A DNA stretch of 13,106 nucleotides. Source: an uncultured Methanosarcinales archaeon. GTDB lineage: Archaea; Halobacteriota; Methanosarcinia; Methanotrichales; Methanotrichaceae. A model generated the notes under the pieces. The model was not told where the DNA came from and did no database searches. It saw nothing but the letters and a program-made list of their open reading frames with translations. Shown piece by piece: positions 1 to 6,039 of the stretch. Where the stretch lies: NCBI GenBank assembly GCA_937864385.1, contig CALMJN010000253.1, forward strand, positions 1 to 13,106. The letters are read 5' to 3'. The position numbers were made by a program, and so were the translations under genes. How positions within the stretch are numbered: the stretch's first letter is position 1; every line of letters begins with the position of its first letter.

Positions 1-115
1 CGGGATCGCGACTCTCGCCCGGCGCGGGGTGGCTCTTGCCCGAGATGGCCGAGAACCGGCCGTCCGGCGACAGCAGCACGGCGGCATTGCGCGACCCGGT
101 TTCGCTGATGCGGCC
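1..115 (-). CDS. Fragment of a foreign high-GC coding sequence (possibly nitrilase-superfamily) at the contig edge
   Basis: Seen: the first 100 bases are about 75% G+C, clearly above the rest of the window. Read on the minus strand the stretch is an open, protein-like frame running off the left edge, with the segments SETGSRNAAVLLSPDGRF and SGKSHPAPGE. The pattern of an LL-PDGR strand followed by K-x-H and then P-G-E resembles the lysine/glutamate region of carbon-nitrogen hydrolases, such as the Lnt-type nitrilase domain, but 38 residues are too few for a firm call. The plus-strand frame through the same bases does not resemble methionine aminopeptidase until position 104. Inference: this is DNA from another, high-GC organism joined by assembly or amplification chimerism, less likely a true recombination. 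Because codon phase is shared with the plus-strand frame, one of the two open frames is a shadow of the other. Confidence 0.35.
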
Positions 116-700
116 ATAACCGTTGACCTCAGCGGCCATGATAAGCTGGCGGAGGCTTCCCGGGCGGCATTGGATGCCGCTTTGGAGATAATCCGGCCGG
201 GAATAGATACGGCCGAGATCGGCAAAGCCATAGAGGAGACCATAACCGGTTATGGCTACAGGCCGGTTTATAACCTGACCGGGCACGGCCTCTCCAGGTA
301 TCAGGCCCATGATCATCCTGCCATACCCAACCGGTCTATGGAAAAGGGAACCATCCTAAAGCCGGGCGATGCGATAGCCATCGAGCCCTTTGCCACCGAC
401 GGCTCGGGCCGGATCAGCGAGGGGCCGGTCAATGAGATCTACGGGCTCTCCGGCTCCCGACCGGTGCGGCTGGCTGCGGCGCGCTCACTATTAAAGGAGA
501 TCATGGACAGCTACAGGACCCTGCCCTTCGCCCGAAGATGGCTGAAGGGAGATAGAGCCGAATATGCCTTGATGCAGCTCTTGAGAAGCGGAGCGGTGCA
601 TAGATATCCTGTGCTCTGGGAGGTAGAGGGGGCTCTGGTCTCCCAGGCCGAGCACACAGTCCTGATACTGGAAGATGGATGCGAGGTAATAACCAGATAG
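104..700 (+). CDS. map: Type II methionine aminopeptidase, 3' part only (N-terminal part missing)
   Basis: Removes the initiator methionine from nascent proteins in the cytosol using a two-metal centre. Seen from position 104: the strand ADAAITVDL carries the second metal-binding Asp, GHGLSRYQAH the metal-binding His, AIEPFAT a Glu and SQAEHTVLI the final Glu, in the order and spacing of archaeal MetAP2. The C-terminal insert and end are intact, stopping at TAG 698-700. The family is about 290-300 residues; about 198 are present here. The strand with the first metal ligand Asp and everything before it are absent. The reading frame stays open upstream to base 2, but bases 2-103 encode Arg-rich sequence unlike the family, so a GTG start at 29 is not credible. 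It is convergent with the DUF2150 gene. Identity is firm; the break is best read as a chimeric contig edge. Confidence 0.88.
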   Translation, partial: ADAAITVDLSGHDKLAEASRAALDAALEIIRPGIDTAEIGKAIEETITGYGYRPVYNLTGHGLSRYQAHDHPAIPNRSMEKGTILKPGDAIAIEPFATDGSGRISEGPVNEIYGLSGSRPVRLAAARSLLKEIMDSYRTLPFARRWLKGDRAEYALMQLLRSGAVHRYPVLWEVEGALVSQAEHTVLILEDGCEVITR

Positions 701-710
701 GTAGATAGGT
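695..710. repeat. 8-bp tandem duplication over the map stop codon
   Basis: AGATAGGT occurs twice head to tail (695-702 and 703-710). The map stop codon TAG lies in the first copy and an identical TAG follows in the second. It directly abuts a second, 14-bp tandem duplication. Confidence 0.8.
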
Positions 711-738
711 ATATTGTAAAAGGAATATTGTAAAAGGA
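711..738. repeat. 14-bp perfect tandem duplication
   Basis: ATATTGTAAAAGGA is present twice without a gap (711-724 and 725-738), just downstream of the map stop. A run of eight G residues follows (744-751). The form fits replication slippage in non-coding DNA; no coding or binding role is visible. Confidence 0.85.
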
Positions 739-754
739 TAAGCGGGGGGGGACA

Positions 755-774
755 ATAATCCCGAGCCGGATTAT
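755..774. terminator. Candidate terminator hairpin between convergent map and DUF2150 genes
   Basis: Perfect 7-bp inverted repeat ATAATCC / GGATTAT around a 6-base loop. On the plus strand it is followed by GACAAATCTTTTCGG, a modest T-rich tail, which would suit the 3' end of the map transcript. It lies between two convergent genes and might serve both. Confidence 0.45.
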
Positions 775-799
775 GACAAATCTTTTCGGTTCTTAAGAG

Positions 800-1411
800 C
801 TATTCGCCCTCGCCTGAATCCTCAGATCCATCATCATCCTTGTAGCTGTCGTCTCCCAGCATAGCTGCGGATATGGCATCGATTCCGTCCATGAGCTCAG
901 CGGTCATGCAGTAGGGAATGTCGCCAGTCTCCGGCAGGCTTTCTCCTCCAATCACCCTGGCTCCCACCTGGCTGAGCAGATCGAAAGCCAGATCCAGGTT
1001 CTCCTTTTTCTCTGCCTCAATGGCGGCGGTGACCAGCTCATCCATGCTGCTCTCCCGATCGAAGCTTCCGGTGATGTAGCGCTGGCTGGAGACAAATACG
1101 GCAGCAAGAGATGTCTTTAGCGACTCGATCATCAGATCGGCATCCTCCCCCAGCGACTCATGCTCGGCAAAGACTATGGATCTAATGGTAGCGATCTCGG
1201 CCATGGCCTCTTCGGGAGTTAAGATCTCTCTCTCCACCCTGGCTATCACCTTGAGACAGGCTAAAACCACGTCATCCATGATATATATGAAGACGGCACC
1301 GGAGTTCTTGTCCTCCGCCTCGGAGAGACGGAAGTTGCTGTCTTTCACCTTGTTCATCCAGTTAAGCCAACGCTTCTCTGTGTAGAATTCTTCTTTCATG
1401 ATCCAACTCAT
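800..1411 (-). CDS. DUF2150 family archaeal protein
   Basis: Function unknown. The 203-residue protein matches my memory of the euryarchaeal DUF2150 family: N-terminal FYTEKRWLNWMNKV, then a DDVVLACLKVIARV helix, an acidic stretch EEAMAEIATIRSIVFAEH, and a SLKTSLAAVFVSSQRYITG segment. The rest is predicted helical and soluble, with no signal peptide or membrane segment. The last about 17 residues are very acidic (DDDGSEDSGEGE). It is the second gene of a minus-strand pair; its start lies 13 bp after the stop of cgi121, so co-transcription is likely. Methionine 5 (1399) is an alternative start, since the conserved region begins just after it; neither start has a clear Shine-Dalgarno sequence. 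Association with KEOPS is suggested only by position. The family call is from recognition, not a search. Confidence 0.75.
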   Translation of the reverse strand: MSWIMKEEFYTEKRWLNWMNKVKDSNFRLSEAEDKNSGAVFIYIMDDVVLACLKVIARVEREILTPEEAMAEIATIRSIVFAEHESLGEDADLMIESLKTSLAAVFVSSQRYITGSFDRESSMDELVTAAIEAEKKENLDLAFDLLSQVGARVIGGESLPETGDIPYCMTAELMDGIDAISAAMLGDDSYKDDDGSEDSGEGE

Positions 1412-1424
1412 CCTTACTTGCCGA

Positions 1425-1937
1425 TTATCGGTATGTCTCCACCAATGCCACCCTTTCTATAACCAGATCTTCCATCCTCTCCTCACCCACGGCCTGTAGT
1501 TCCTGGGAGGAGATATTAAAGACGTCTTTAACTGCTCCAGGATCAAACAAGCTGCTCTCTCCATCCTGCTCAATGATCTGGCATAGCTCTCTATCATCAG
1601 GCCATCTTCTCTGACCATCCACTTTTATCATTACGAGAGCTATTCTCCTGGTCTGATCTGAGAATCCCATAGCCAGAGCTCTCTCTATCTGCCTCTCCCC
1701 TGAGGCATAACGCATGATCTCCATTCCCGGATCATTGGCAATATTCCGGCCATCGGAGAAGGCAGAGAGGGCCTTCTCTACCGCAAATTGAATATGCTTC
1801 TCGCTTACGACCAGTCTGGCATCGAGAGCCTGGGCTATTAATCCGTGTCGGGATTGCAGGTCCTTTATCGCCTGGATCAGATGGCCTCTCTCCTTCGTTG
1901 TTGGCCTTCCGAATAGCAGGCGAATCTCATTCATCAT
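1425..1937 (-). CDS. cgi121: KEOPS complex subunit Cgi121
   Basis: Cgi121 is the small KEOPS subunit that binds the kinase Bud32 and helps recruit tRNA for N6-threonylcarbamoyladenosine (t6A) at position 37, made by Kae1. Seen in the 170-residue product: SEKHIQFAVEKALSAF (about residues 45-60), the family's most recognisable block GMEIMRYASGERQIERAL (about 71-88), a short ALVMIKV strand, and the C-terminal NISSQELQAV ... VIERVALVETYR, which matches the order in archaeal Cgi121 such as MJ0187. The first 30 residues are less conserved. There are two adjacent ATG codons (1937 and 1934). It is the first gene of a two-gene unit with DUF2150. No other KEOPS gene is in the window, which is usual for archaea where the subunits are scattered. 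Confidence 0.85.
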   Translation of the reverse strand: MMNEIRLLFGRPTTKERGHLIQAIKDLQSRHGLIAQALDARLVVSEKHIQFAVEKALSAFSDGRNIANDPGMEIMRYASGERQIERALAMGFSDQTRRIALVMIKVDGQRRWPDDRELCQIIEQDGESSLFDPGAVKDVFNISSQELQAVGEERMEDLVIERVALVETYR

Positions 1938-2020
1938 TTTCTGATCTGATGAGCATGTTTAAAAGCTTGCGGTCTTGAGGCGAGCCTGAATTGGATCGTT
2001 GGACCATGTACAATTGATGC

Positions 2021-2040
2021 GGGATTTAAAATTAATTAAA
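2021..2040 (-). promoter_or_regulatory. Candidate promoter (TATA region) for the cgi121-DUF2150 unit
   Basis: An AT-only stretch reading TTTAATTAATTTTAAAT on the minus strand lies 85-100 bases before the cgi121 start. It would place transcription start near 2000 and give a leader of about 60 nt. A nearer TTTTAAA (about 1948-1954) is too close to the start codon for standard TATA spacing. Confidence 0.35.
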
Positions 2041-2050
2041 ATCTGAGAAG

Positions 2051-2067
2051 GGGCAGGCTTGCTGCCC
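2051..2067 (-). terminator. Hairpin with T-rich tail after the coiled-coil gene
   Basis: Perfect 6-bp stem GGGCAG / CTGCCC with a 5-base loop. On the minus strand it lies 24 bp beyond the stop codon at 2091 and is followed by a T-rich run (CTTCTCAGATTTTAATTAA), so it would end the coiled-coil transcript just before the cgi121 promoter region. Confidence 0.5.
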
Positions 2068-2090
2068 TCAATTGGGAATTTTAAAGCAAA

Positions 2091-2951
2091 TCAAACCAGG
2101 CCGGCGCGCTGCAGCCTCAGTAGATCGGCGGTATTCAGCTTCTCGCCCTGCCGGAAGTGGGTGAGGATCTCTTCGGCCTCGCGCTTGGCAACCTCTTTGG
2201 CGCGATCCTCTTTGATATCCCGATTCTTCTTCTTCATTCCCACAATGACCTTCTCGAAGTCGCGAACCTCTCGCTGGGTGCGGATGAACTCCTTGTGCTG
2301 CTCATCGGCTGCCTCCTGGGCCTTGACGAATTCCTTATGGGCAGCATCAGCCTCGGCGCGGGTCTGATCGGCTTCCTTGAAGGTGGCGATCATCTGATCG
2401 TGATAGTCCTGAGCCAGCTCGGCATACTTGGTGACCTCGTCGTGGTAATTGGATGCCTGATCTCGGAGAGCCTGAGCCTCATCCAGGAGCTTGCGCAGCT
2501 CTTCATTCTTCTCCAGCTGCTCCTTTCTCCCCTTGAACTCCGCATGCAGGGATGCGATCTTGTCCACCAGTTGCTTTTCTTTATCCGGGGTCAAAACCTC
2601 GGTCTGCTGCCGAAACTCCAGATGATCTATCTCCCGACGCAGATCCCTGATGGAGCGCTCGCCTGTGAGGTTGTACTTCTTCCGGATATCGTCTATACTT
2701 GCGTAAAGCTGGTTGGTCTTCTCGTTGTACTCATCCCTGAACTTCTTGGACTCGGCTACATTCTTATTGTTATCATCCCGCAGCTTCTTAAGCTCCTGGG
2801 CCTTGTCAATCAGCTCTTTGGTGGCCTTGTTGAGCTCATTGCGCTTGGCGGCCCATTTGCTCGCCTCGGCATTCAATTGGCTGCGCCTGTCCTTAAAGGC
2901 AAGGGACTCCTGTCTGAGTTTGCCTCTCTTATCTTCCAGTTCTGCCAGCAT
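2091..2951 (-). CDS. Archaeal COG1340-type coiled-coil protein
   Basis: The 286-residue product is almost entirely heptad-like, charged helix (E, K, Q, R, A rich) from about residue 1 to 260, with no signal peptide or membrane segment. It ends in a short non-coil tail, LNTADLLRLQRAGLV. Length, composition and this tail match archaeal COG1340 coiled-coil proteins, which databases sometimes label phosphoserine phosphatase; I see no phosphatase (HAD) motif, so that label should not be used. The role is unknown; a structural or scaffold part is inference. Start: the frame stays open to ATG at 3179, but the extra 76 residues are not coiled coil and run through strong hairpins. ATG 2951 has an AGGAGG sequence 11 bases upstream and begins the heptads, so it is preferred. 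Confidence 0.75.
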   Translation of the reverse strand: MLAELEDKRGKLRQESLAFKDRRSQLNAEASKWAAKRNELNKATKELIDKAQELKKLRDDNNKNVAESKKFRDEYNEKTNQLYASIDDIRKKYNLTGERSIRDLRREIDHLEFRQQTEVLTPDKEKQLVDKIASLHAEFKGRKEQLEKNEELRKLLDEAQALRDQASNYHDEVTKYAELAQDYHDQMIATFKEADQTRAEADAAHKEFVKAQEAADEQHKEFIRTQREVRDFEKVIVGMKKKNRDIKEDRAKEVAKREAEEILTHFRQGEKLNTADLLRLQRAGLV

Positions 2952-2962
2952 CCCCCGTTTGT

Positions 2963-2968
2963 CCTCCT
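2963..2968 (-). promoter_or_regulatory. Shine-Dalgarno sequence deciding the coiled-coil gene start
   Basis: AGGAGG on the minus strand, 11 bases before ATG 2951. The spacing is slightly long, but no other in-frame start lies between. It supports the shorter protein over the ATG at 3179. Confidence 0.6.
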
Positions 2969-2971
2969 GTT

Positions 2972-3042
2972 CCAGCCCTCGGCTGGGGTTTGGCCCCCCA
3001 TCGGGGCCAAAAAACCCGGGAACACTTCGCCTTGAAAGCGAA
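2972..3042 (-). promoter_or_regulatory. Structured 5' leader of the coiled-coil gene (three hairpins)
   Basis: In transcript order on the minus strand: TTCGC / GCGAA with a 7-base loop (3026-3042), TTGGCCCC / GGGGCCAA with a 5-base loop (2990-3010, preceded by a T6 run), and CCAGCC / GGCTGG with a 3-base loop (2972-2986). The last ends 3 bases before the AGGAGG sequence. All are perfect stems. They may regulate translation or mRNA stability; no known riboswitch is recognised. Confidence 0.45.
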
Positions 3043-3456
3043 ATCTTCTCTTTTGCACTATACCTGTGGGGTTTTTTGCATGCTCTTAGGGCTTCCTGGA
3101 TCAATGTCTGTCGCGATATAATTATTAAGAGGGTTCTATTCTCTGCTCCAACAGCGGCAATATTGCACAGTGGCTGCAATCAAAAGACGACTTTTCCATA
3201 TGATCTAAAGAAGCAAGCATGCCAGTGTGTATCGAGAAATCCCTTACGTATTAAGCTTTTGGTTAGAACGACATTCTCTGCGATTGGCCTTAGAGAACTA
3301 TGGGATGACTATGGGATGAGCTAGATATAATAGTCCGGCTCTGGATGATAAAAGCCGCACCCCTTCCTTGTTACGAAGGCAATCAACAGGTTAAAATAGG
3401 TGAGTTGACCAAGTTAAACCAGAGTCACCAAGCAAATAAGGTTATTCGCTTTAAAC
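3043..3456. other. Intergenic region between divergent coiled-coil and secreted-protein genes
   Basis: No credible gene. It is AT-richer than its surroundings. Candidate TATA elements: CTTAATAATTATATCG on the minus strand (about 3114-3129), which would start the structured leader, and GTTAAAATA on the plus strand (3390-3398), about 30 bp before a possible start of the secreted-protein transcript. It also holds a perfect ATTGCA / TGCAAT inverted repeat (3162-3180) and an 11-bp tandem duplication. Open frames crossing from the coiled-coil gene into this region on both strands lack protein-like character here. Confidence 0.5.
3297..3318. repeat. 11-bp perfect tandem duplication
   Basis: ACTATGGGATG twice without a gap (3297-3307, 3308-3318), in the non-coding region upstream of the secreted-protein gene. 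It resembles the slippage-type duplications at 695-738 and 7297-7332. Confidence 0.8.
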
Positions 3457-3461
3457 GGAGG
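3457..3461 (+). promoter_or_regulatory. Shine-Dalgarno sequence pointing to a CTG start
   Basis: GGAGG with seven bases before CTG 3469-3471, ideal spacing. It is 40 bases before the first in-frame ATG (3502), too far to serve it. The TTG at 3464 is out of frame. Confidence 0.7.
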
Positions 3462-3468
3462 GATTGAT

Positions 3469-4476
3469 CTGAAAAAAGCTATACTAGCAGCATCTATAGC
3501 AATGATTTTAGTTGCTCTTATTGGGAATTCAATGGCTGTGCCTGGCCCCATTTTGCCAGGAACGAGCGCTTACCCTAACGGCTACTCCATATCCAATGCC
3601 ACATTTAATTTTGAGCAGAGCGTACAGGGTAACGGCTATCACATGAGCTACATCTATGCCAAGGCCGGGGGAACGGCAATGAAGAACTACGCTCACGGCT
3701 CCGGATCTCTGGACAGCGAGGCTACCCTGACCTGGCAGCATGTGACAGAGAAGACTCATAATGTCTACTCCGACTACTTCGACCACTATCAGGACTGCAT
3801 CCAGTTCAAGGAGGATGTGGCCATGGTGTATGCCCCTATGAGAATAGCTGTCGGGACAGGCTACTATGCCGCAAATCCCCTGGACTACAGCTCCCTGCTC
3901 AAGGAGAGGACTGAGGCCAAGAACTACTTCGCTGGCACACAGATGATTCATGAGATCGAGTATGCTCATGCCATAGACAAGGAACTGGACCTGGTGGTCA
4001 AGGACAAGATCAACTACACCTACGATCCGGAACTCCTCGCTGTGGGATACACTCAGATGAGGGTCAATGAAGATGTCACCGACGGCAAGGTCCATATCGG
4101 GGTCCTGCAGGCAAATGACAATATCCTCGGCTATCTGTCTCCATGTGGGTCACGGTGTGGAGCAAATAAATCGCCAGATTATGGCAAGTTCTTAGGGTCC
4201 CCCTCTAACGACATATCATGGAAGGGCTACATTTGGCGTGACCCAGCCATTGAGATCGATGAGGACTATTGGGGAACCTACCACATCGAGAAGAACATGA
4301 CCCTCGAGGTGCCCTACAAGGTAAGCTGCAAGAAGGATGACTGGCTGCCCTGCTGCTTCGCAGGCTTCGACGACATGAACACACTGGACAAGAAGGCTTT
4401 CAAGTCGGCAACCGGCGTCTTTGACTGCACCTGCTTCAAGGCACCGACCGTAGCCCAGTTCCCGAGAGTGTACTAA
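3469..4476 (+). CDS. Secreted cysteine-containing protein of unknown function, apparent CTG start
   Basis: I do not recognise a named family. From CTG 3469 the 335-residue product begins with a classical Sec signal peptide: two lysines, a hydrophobic core, and S-M-A at residues 21-23 before VPGP. The mature part has no second membrane segment and is rich in Tyr, Asp and Gly. It has eight cysteines (about residues 110, 226, 230, 287, 295, 296, 320, 322), most in the C-terminal third, and several N-glycosylation sequons (NAT, NYT, NMT, NKS), fitting an exported, possibly disulfide-bonded surface or sheath-associated protein; that role is inference. The first ATG in frame (3502) would leave a signal with no basic N-region and no ribosome site. 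A TAA at 3415 bounds the frame and no ATG, GTG or TTG lies between. It is monocistronic with its own terminator. Confidence 0.8.
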   Translation: MKKAILAASIAMILVALIGNSMAVPGPILPGTSAYPNGYSISNATFNFEQSVQGNGYHMSYIYAKAGGTAMKNYAHGSGSLDSEATLTWQHVTEKTHNVYSDYFDHYQDCIQFKEDVAMVYAPMRIAVGTGYYAANPLDYSSLLKERTEAKNYFAGTQMIHEIEYAHAIDKELDLVVKDKINYTYDPELLAVGYTQMRVNEDVTDGKVHIGVLQANDNILGYLSPCGSRCGANKSPDYGKFLGSPSNDISWKGYIWRDPAIEIDEDYWGTYHIEKNMTLEVPYKVSCKKDDWLPCCFAGFDDMNTLDKKAFKSATGVFDCTCFKAPTVAQFPRVY

Positions 4477-4479
4477 GAG

Positions 4480-4494
4480 AGGGGATATTCCCCT
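4480..4494 (+). terminator. Terminator of the secreted-protein gene
   Basis: Perfect 6-bp stem AGGGGA / TCCCCT with a 3-base loop, starting 3 bases after the stop codon and followed by a pyrimidine tail, TTCTTCACCTTTTTCTTTG (about 4495-4513). Confidence 0.65.
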
Positions 4495-4566
4495 TTCTTC
4501 ACCTTTTTCTTTGCATTTCTGAATTAATATTCTTAAACGAAATTCATTATTTCCTGGGAAAAGCCC

Positions 4567-4572
4567 TTTAAA
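4567..4572 (+). promoter_or_regulatory. TATA box of mptE, placed for a leaderless mRNA
   Basis: TTTAAA centred 25-26 bp before ATG 4595, with no Shine-Dalgarno sequence in between. Archaeal transcription starts about 25 bp past the TATA centre, so the mRNA should begin at or next to the ATG. This favours ATG over TTG 4574. Confidence 0.55.
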
Positions 4573-4594
4573 GTTGGCAAAGCGATTTCTTTGC

Positions 4595-5230
4595 ATGCGA
4601 TTGGAAAGCTGGGAGCCCCTATACTTGGCCATACTGGAGGACTTTGGCTTCTCTCGCCGCAGGGATGAAGAGGCGGCAGAGCTTCTAAGAGAGCTGCTGC
4701 AAGGAAGAGAAAACTCTCTACTGGCCGCAGAGGCTTTGCTGTCTGGAAGAAGAGCAGTAGTATGCGGCAATGCTCCCTCTCTGTCCCGGGAGCTGGAGGA
4801 TATGCGAGACGGAGAGGTTGATGATGCTGTTTTTCTGGCAGCGGACGGTGCGACGGTCTCTCTTCTGGAGCATGGCATCCTGCCTGCGATAGTTGTTACC
4901 GACCTGGATGGTCCTTTTCCGGCCATCTTAGAGGCCAATAAATTGGGTTCTATTGTGGTGGTGCATGCCCACGGAGACAACCTGGAGGCTCTAAAGAGAT
5001 ATGTGCCGCTTTTGGATAGGGTCATAGGCACAGTGCAGTGCCAGCCCCCAGAGGGCCTCTACAACTTCGGAGGCTTCACCGATGGAGACAGGGCGGTATT
5101 TCTGGCCAGGGAGATGGGTGCGGCGTCTATTGAGCTGGTCGGCTTCGACTTTGATGACCAGACGGTCACCCCCCGCAAAAAAAAGAAGCTGGCCTGGGCC
5201 AGGAAGCTGATCTGTCTTGCCCTCTCTTAG
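4595..5230 (+). CDS. mptE: 6-hydroxymethyl-7,8-dihydropterin pyrophosphokinase, archaeal MptE type
   Basis: Transfers pyrophosphate from ATP to 6-hydroxymethyl-7,8-dihydropterin, giving the activated pterin used to build tetrahydromethanopterin, the C1 carrier of methanogenesis. The 211-residue cytosolic protein shows the DUF115/MptE layout: N-terminal helix with the FSRRRDEEAAELL block (19-31), GNAPSL (58-63), ADGA (83-86), TDLDG (102-106), HAHGDN (124-129), GFTDGDR (160-166) and GFDFDD (183-188). The Asp-rich motifs are the probable metal and nucleotide sites. ATG 4595 gives the start typical of relatives such as MJ1634 and sits 25-26 bp after a TATA box; TTG 4574 would add seven residues. 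An A8 run encodes four lysines near the C terminus. Its stop codon is one base from that of tmk on the opposite strand. Confidence 0.9.
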   Translation: MRLESWEPLYLAILEDFGFSRRRDEEAAELLRELLQGRENSLLAAEALLSGRRAVVCGNAPSLSRELEDMRDGEVDDAVFLAADGATVSLLEHGILPAIVVTDLDGPFPAILEANKLGSIVVVHAHGDNLEALKRYVPLLDRVIGTVQCQPPEGLYNFGGFTDGDRAVFLAREMGAASIELVGFDFDDQTVTPRKKKKLAWARKLICLALS

Positions 5231-5231
5231 A

Positions 5232-5873
5232 TCATCTGGCCAGCAGGTCCAAGATTGCCCTGGCTGCATCCTGGGCCACTGCCTCCTCATCCTGAGCGGC
5301 GTCGATCAGAACAAAACGCTCCGGCTCAGCTGAGGCTATTCTCCGAAAGTTTTCTTCCACAGATCTCAGGAACTCCAGACGCTCGAACTTCTCTTTTCCC
5401 GGGCGTGATCCCAGCCTCTTCAATGCCCGTTCAGGGTCCAGAAGAAATAGCAGGGTCATATCGGGAACGGCATTCCAGGGGCGGAAGACCTCCTGGATCC
5501 AGAAAACTGGATGGGGCAGGATTCCCTCCAGGGTTACGCCCTGATAAGCGGCGGTGGAGTCGGCATATCTATCGGATAAAACCACAGCCCCATCTTTTAA
5601 AGATGGCAGAACCATCTGGTCCAGATGCTCTGCATGGTCGGCCATAAAAAGGAACAGCTCATTCATGCGCATTGCCGGAGAATCTTGCTCATCCCCAGAG
5701 GCTTCTTTAAGCCCCGCCCTCAAGATGCGGCCCACCTCTCCGGATGTGGGTTCCGCCGTCAGGACGATCTTTCTTTTCGGCTGCATCTCAGCGATCCTGC
5801 GGGCGATATGCGGCAAAGCTGTGCTCTTTCCAGAGCCATCTATTCCCTCCAGGGTAATGAGCCGACCTTTCAC
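5232..5873 (-). CDS. tmk: Thymidylate kinase (dTMP kinase)
   Basis: Phosphorylates dTMP to dTDP for dTTP synthesis in the cytosol. The 213 residues fit the family. Seen: Walker A P-loop EGIDGSGKST (about 9-18), TAEPTSGEVGRILR (about 39-52, dTMP-binding region), the DRY motif SDRYADSTAAYQG (100-112), the LDPERALKRL strand and helix with Arg-containing lid RPGKEKFERLEFL (about 157-169), and a C-terminal helix. The start is GTG 5873: an in-frame TAA lies four codons upstream, so no longer protein is possible, and AGAGG sits three bases before it. It is convergent with mptE with a single base between stop codons. The 420 bp upstream contain no convincing gene. Confidence 0.92.
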   Translation of the reverse strand: MKGRLITLEGIDGSGKSTALPHIARRIAEMQPKRKIVLTAEPTSGEVGRILRAGLKEASGDEQDSPAMRMNELFLFMADHAEHLDQMVLPSLKDGAVVLSDRYADSTAAYQGVTLEGILPHPVFWIQEVFRPWNAVPDMTLLFLLDPERALKRLGSRPGKEKFERLEFLRSVEENFRRIASAEPERFVLIDAAQDEEAVAQDAARAILDLLAR

Positions 5874-6039
5874 AAGCCTCTTTTAGGGCAAAGAAAGAGA
5901 TTAAGCTGTCGATCTCTGATCCTCGATGAAAATGTATGTTGTCGCCCGATACTAACTCTGGCACATCATCCGATGGGTATCCGCAGTCAGTCCAGTAACC
6001 CTCGCAACGGGCGTCTGTACCGCATCTGGGTTGTCTCAT
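5788..6039 (-). CDS. Doubtful small cysteine-containing ORF overlapping the tmk start
   Basis: An 83-residue frame starting at ATG 6039 (or GTG 6045). The first 40 residues look somewhat protein-like, with Cys in RCGTDARCEGYWTDCGYP and then VSGDNIHFH. The rest runs 86 bp into tmk in another frame and is probably meaningless. GGTGA precedes the ATG by only two bases. Codon choice is less biased than in neighbouring genes. It could be a remnant or chance frame; I recognise no family. Confidence 0.2.
   Translation of the reverse strand: MRQPRCGTDARCEGYWTDCGYPSDDVPELVSGDNIHFHRGSEIDSLISFFALKEACERSAHYPGGNRWLWKEHSFAAYRPQDR

Noticed and set aside
29..103. GTG 29 as the start of map
   Set aside because: The translated stretch lacks family similarity, the frame is open beyond it, and family length requires about 100 more residues including a metal ligand.
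2091..2951. Phosphoserine phosphatase, a common database label for this family
   Set aside because: No HAD-type DxDxT motif or globular domain is present; the protein is a coiled coil.
2157..3035. 292-residue plus-strand frame, very hydrophobic
   Set aside because: It is antisense to the coiled-coil gene; the Leu/Ile richness is the mirror of Glu/Lys codons and there is no domain character or ribosome site.
2952..3179. 76-residue N-terminal extension of the coiled-coil protein
   Set aside because: The extension is not coiled coil, crosses three strong hairpins, and the AGGAGG sequence supports ATG 2951.
2713..3324. 203-residue plus-strand frame
   Set aside because: Mostly antisense to the coiled-coil gene, with a tail through non-coding DNA and a tandem duplication; no motif.
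4216..5031. 271-residue minus-strand frame
   Set aside because: It covers the 3' end of the secreted-protein gene, its terminator and half of mptE on the opposite strand; Ser/Arg-rich shadow composition.
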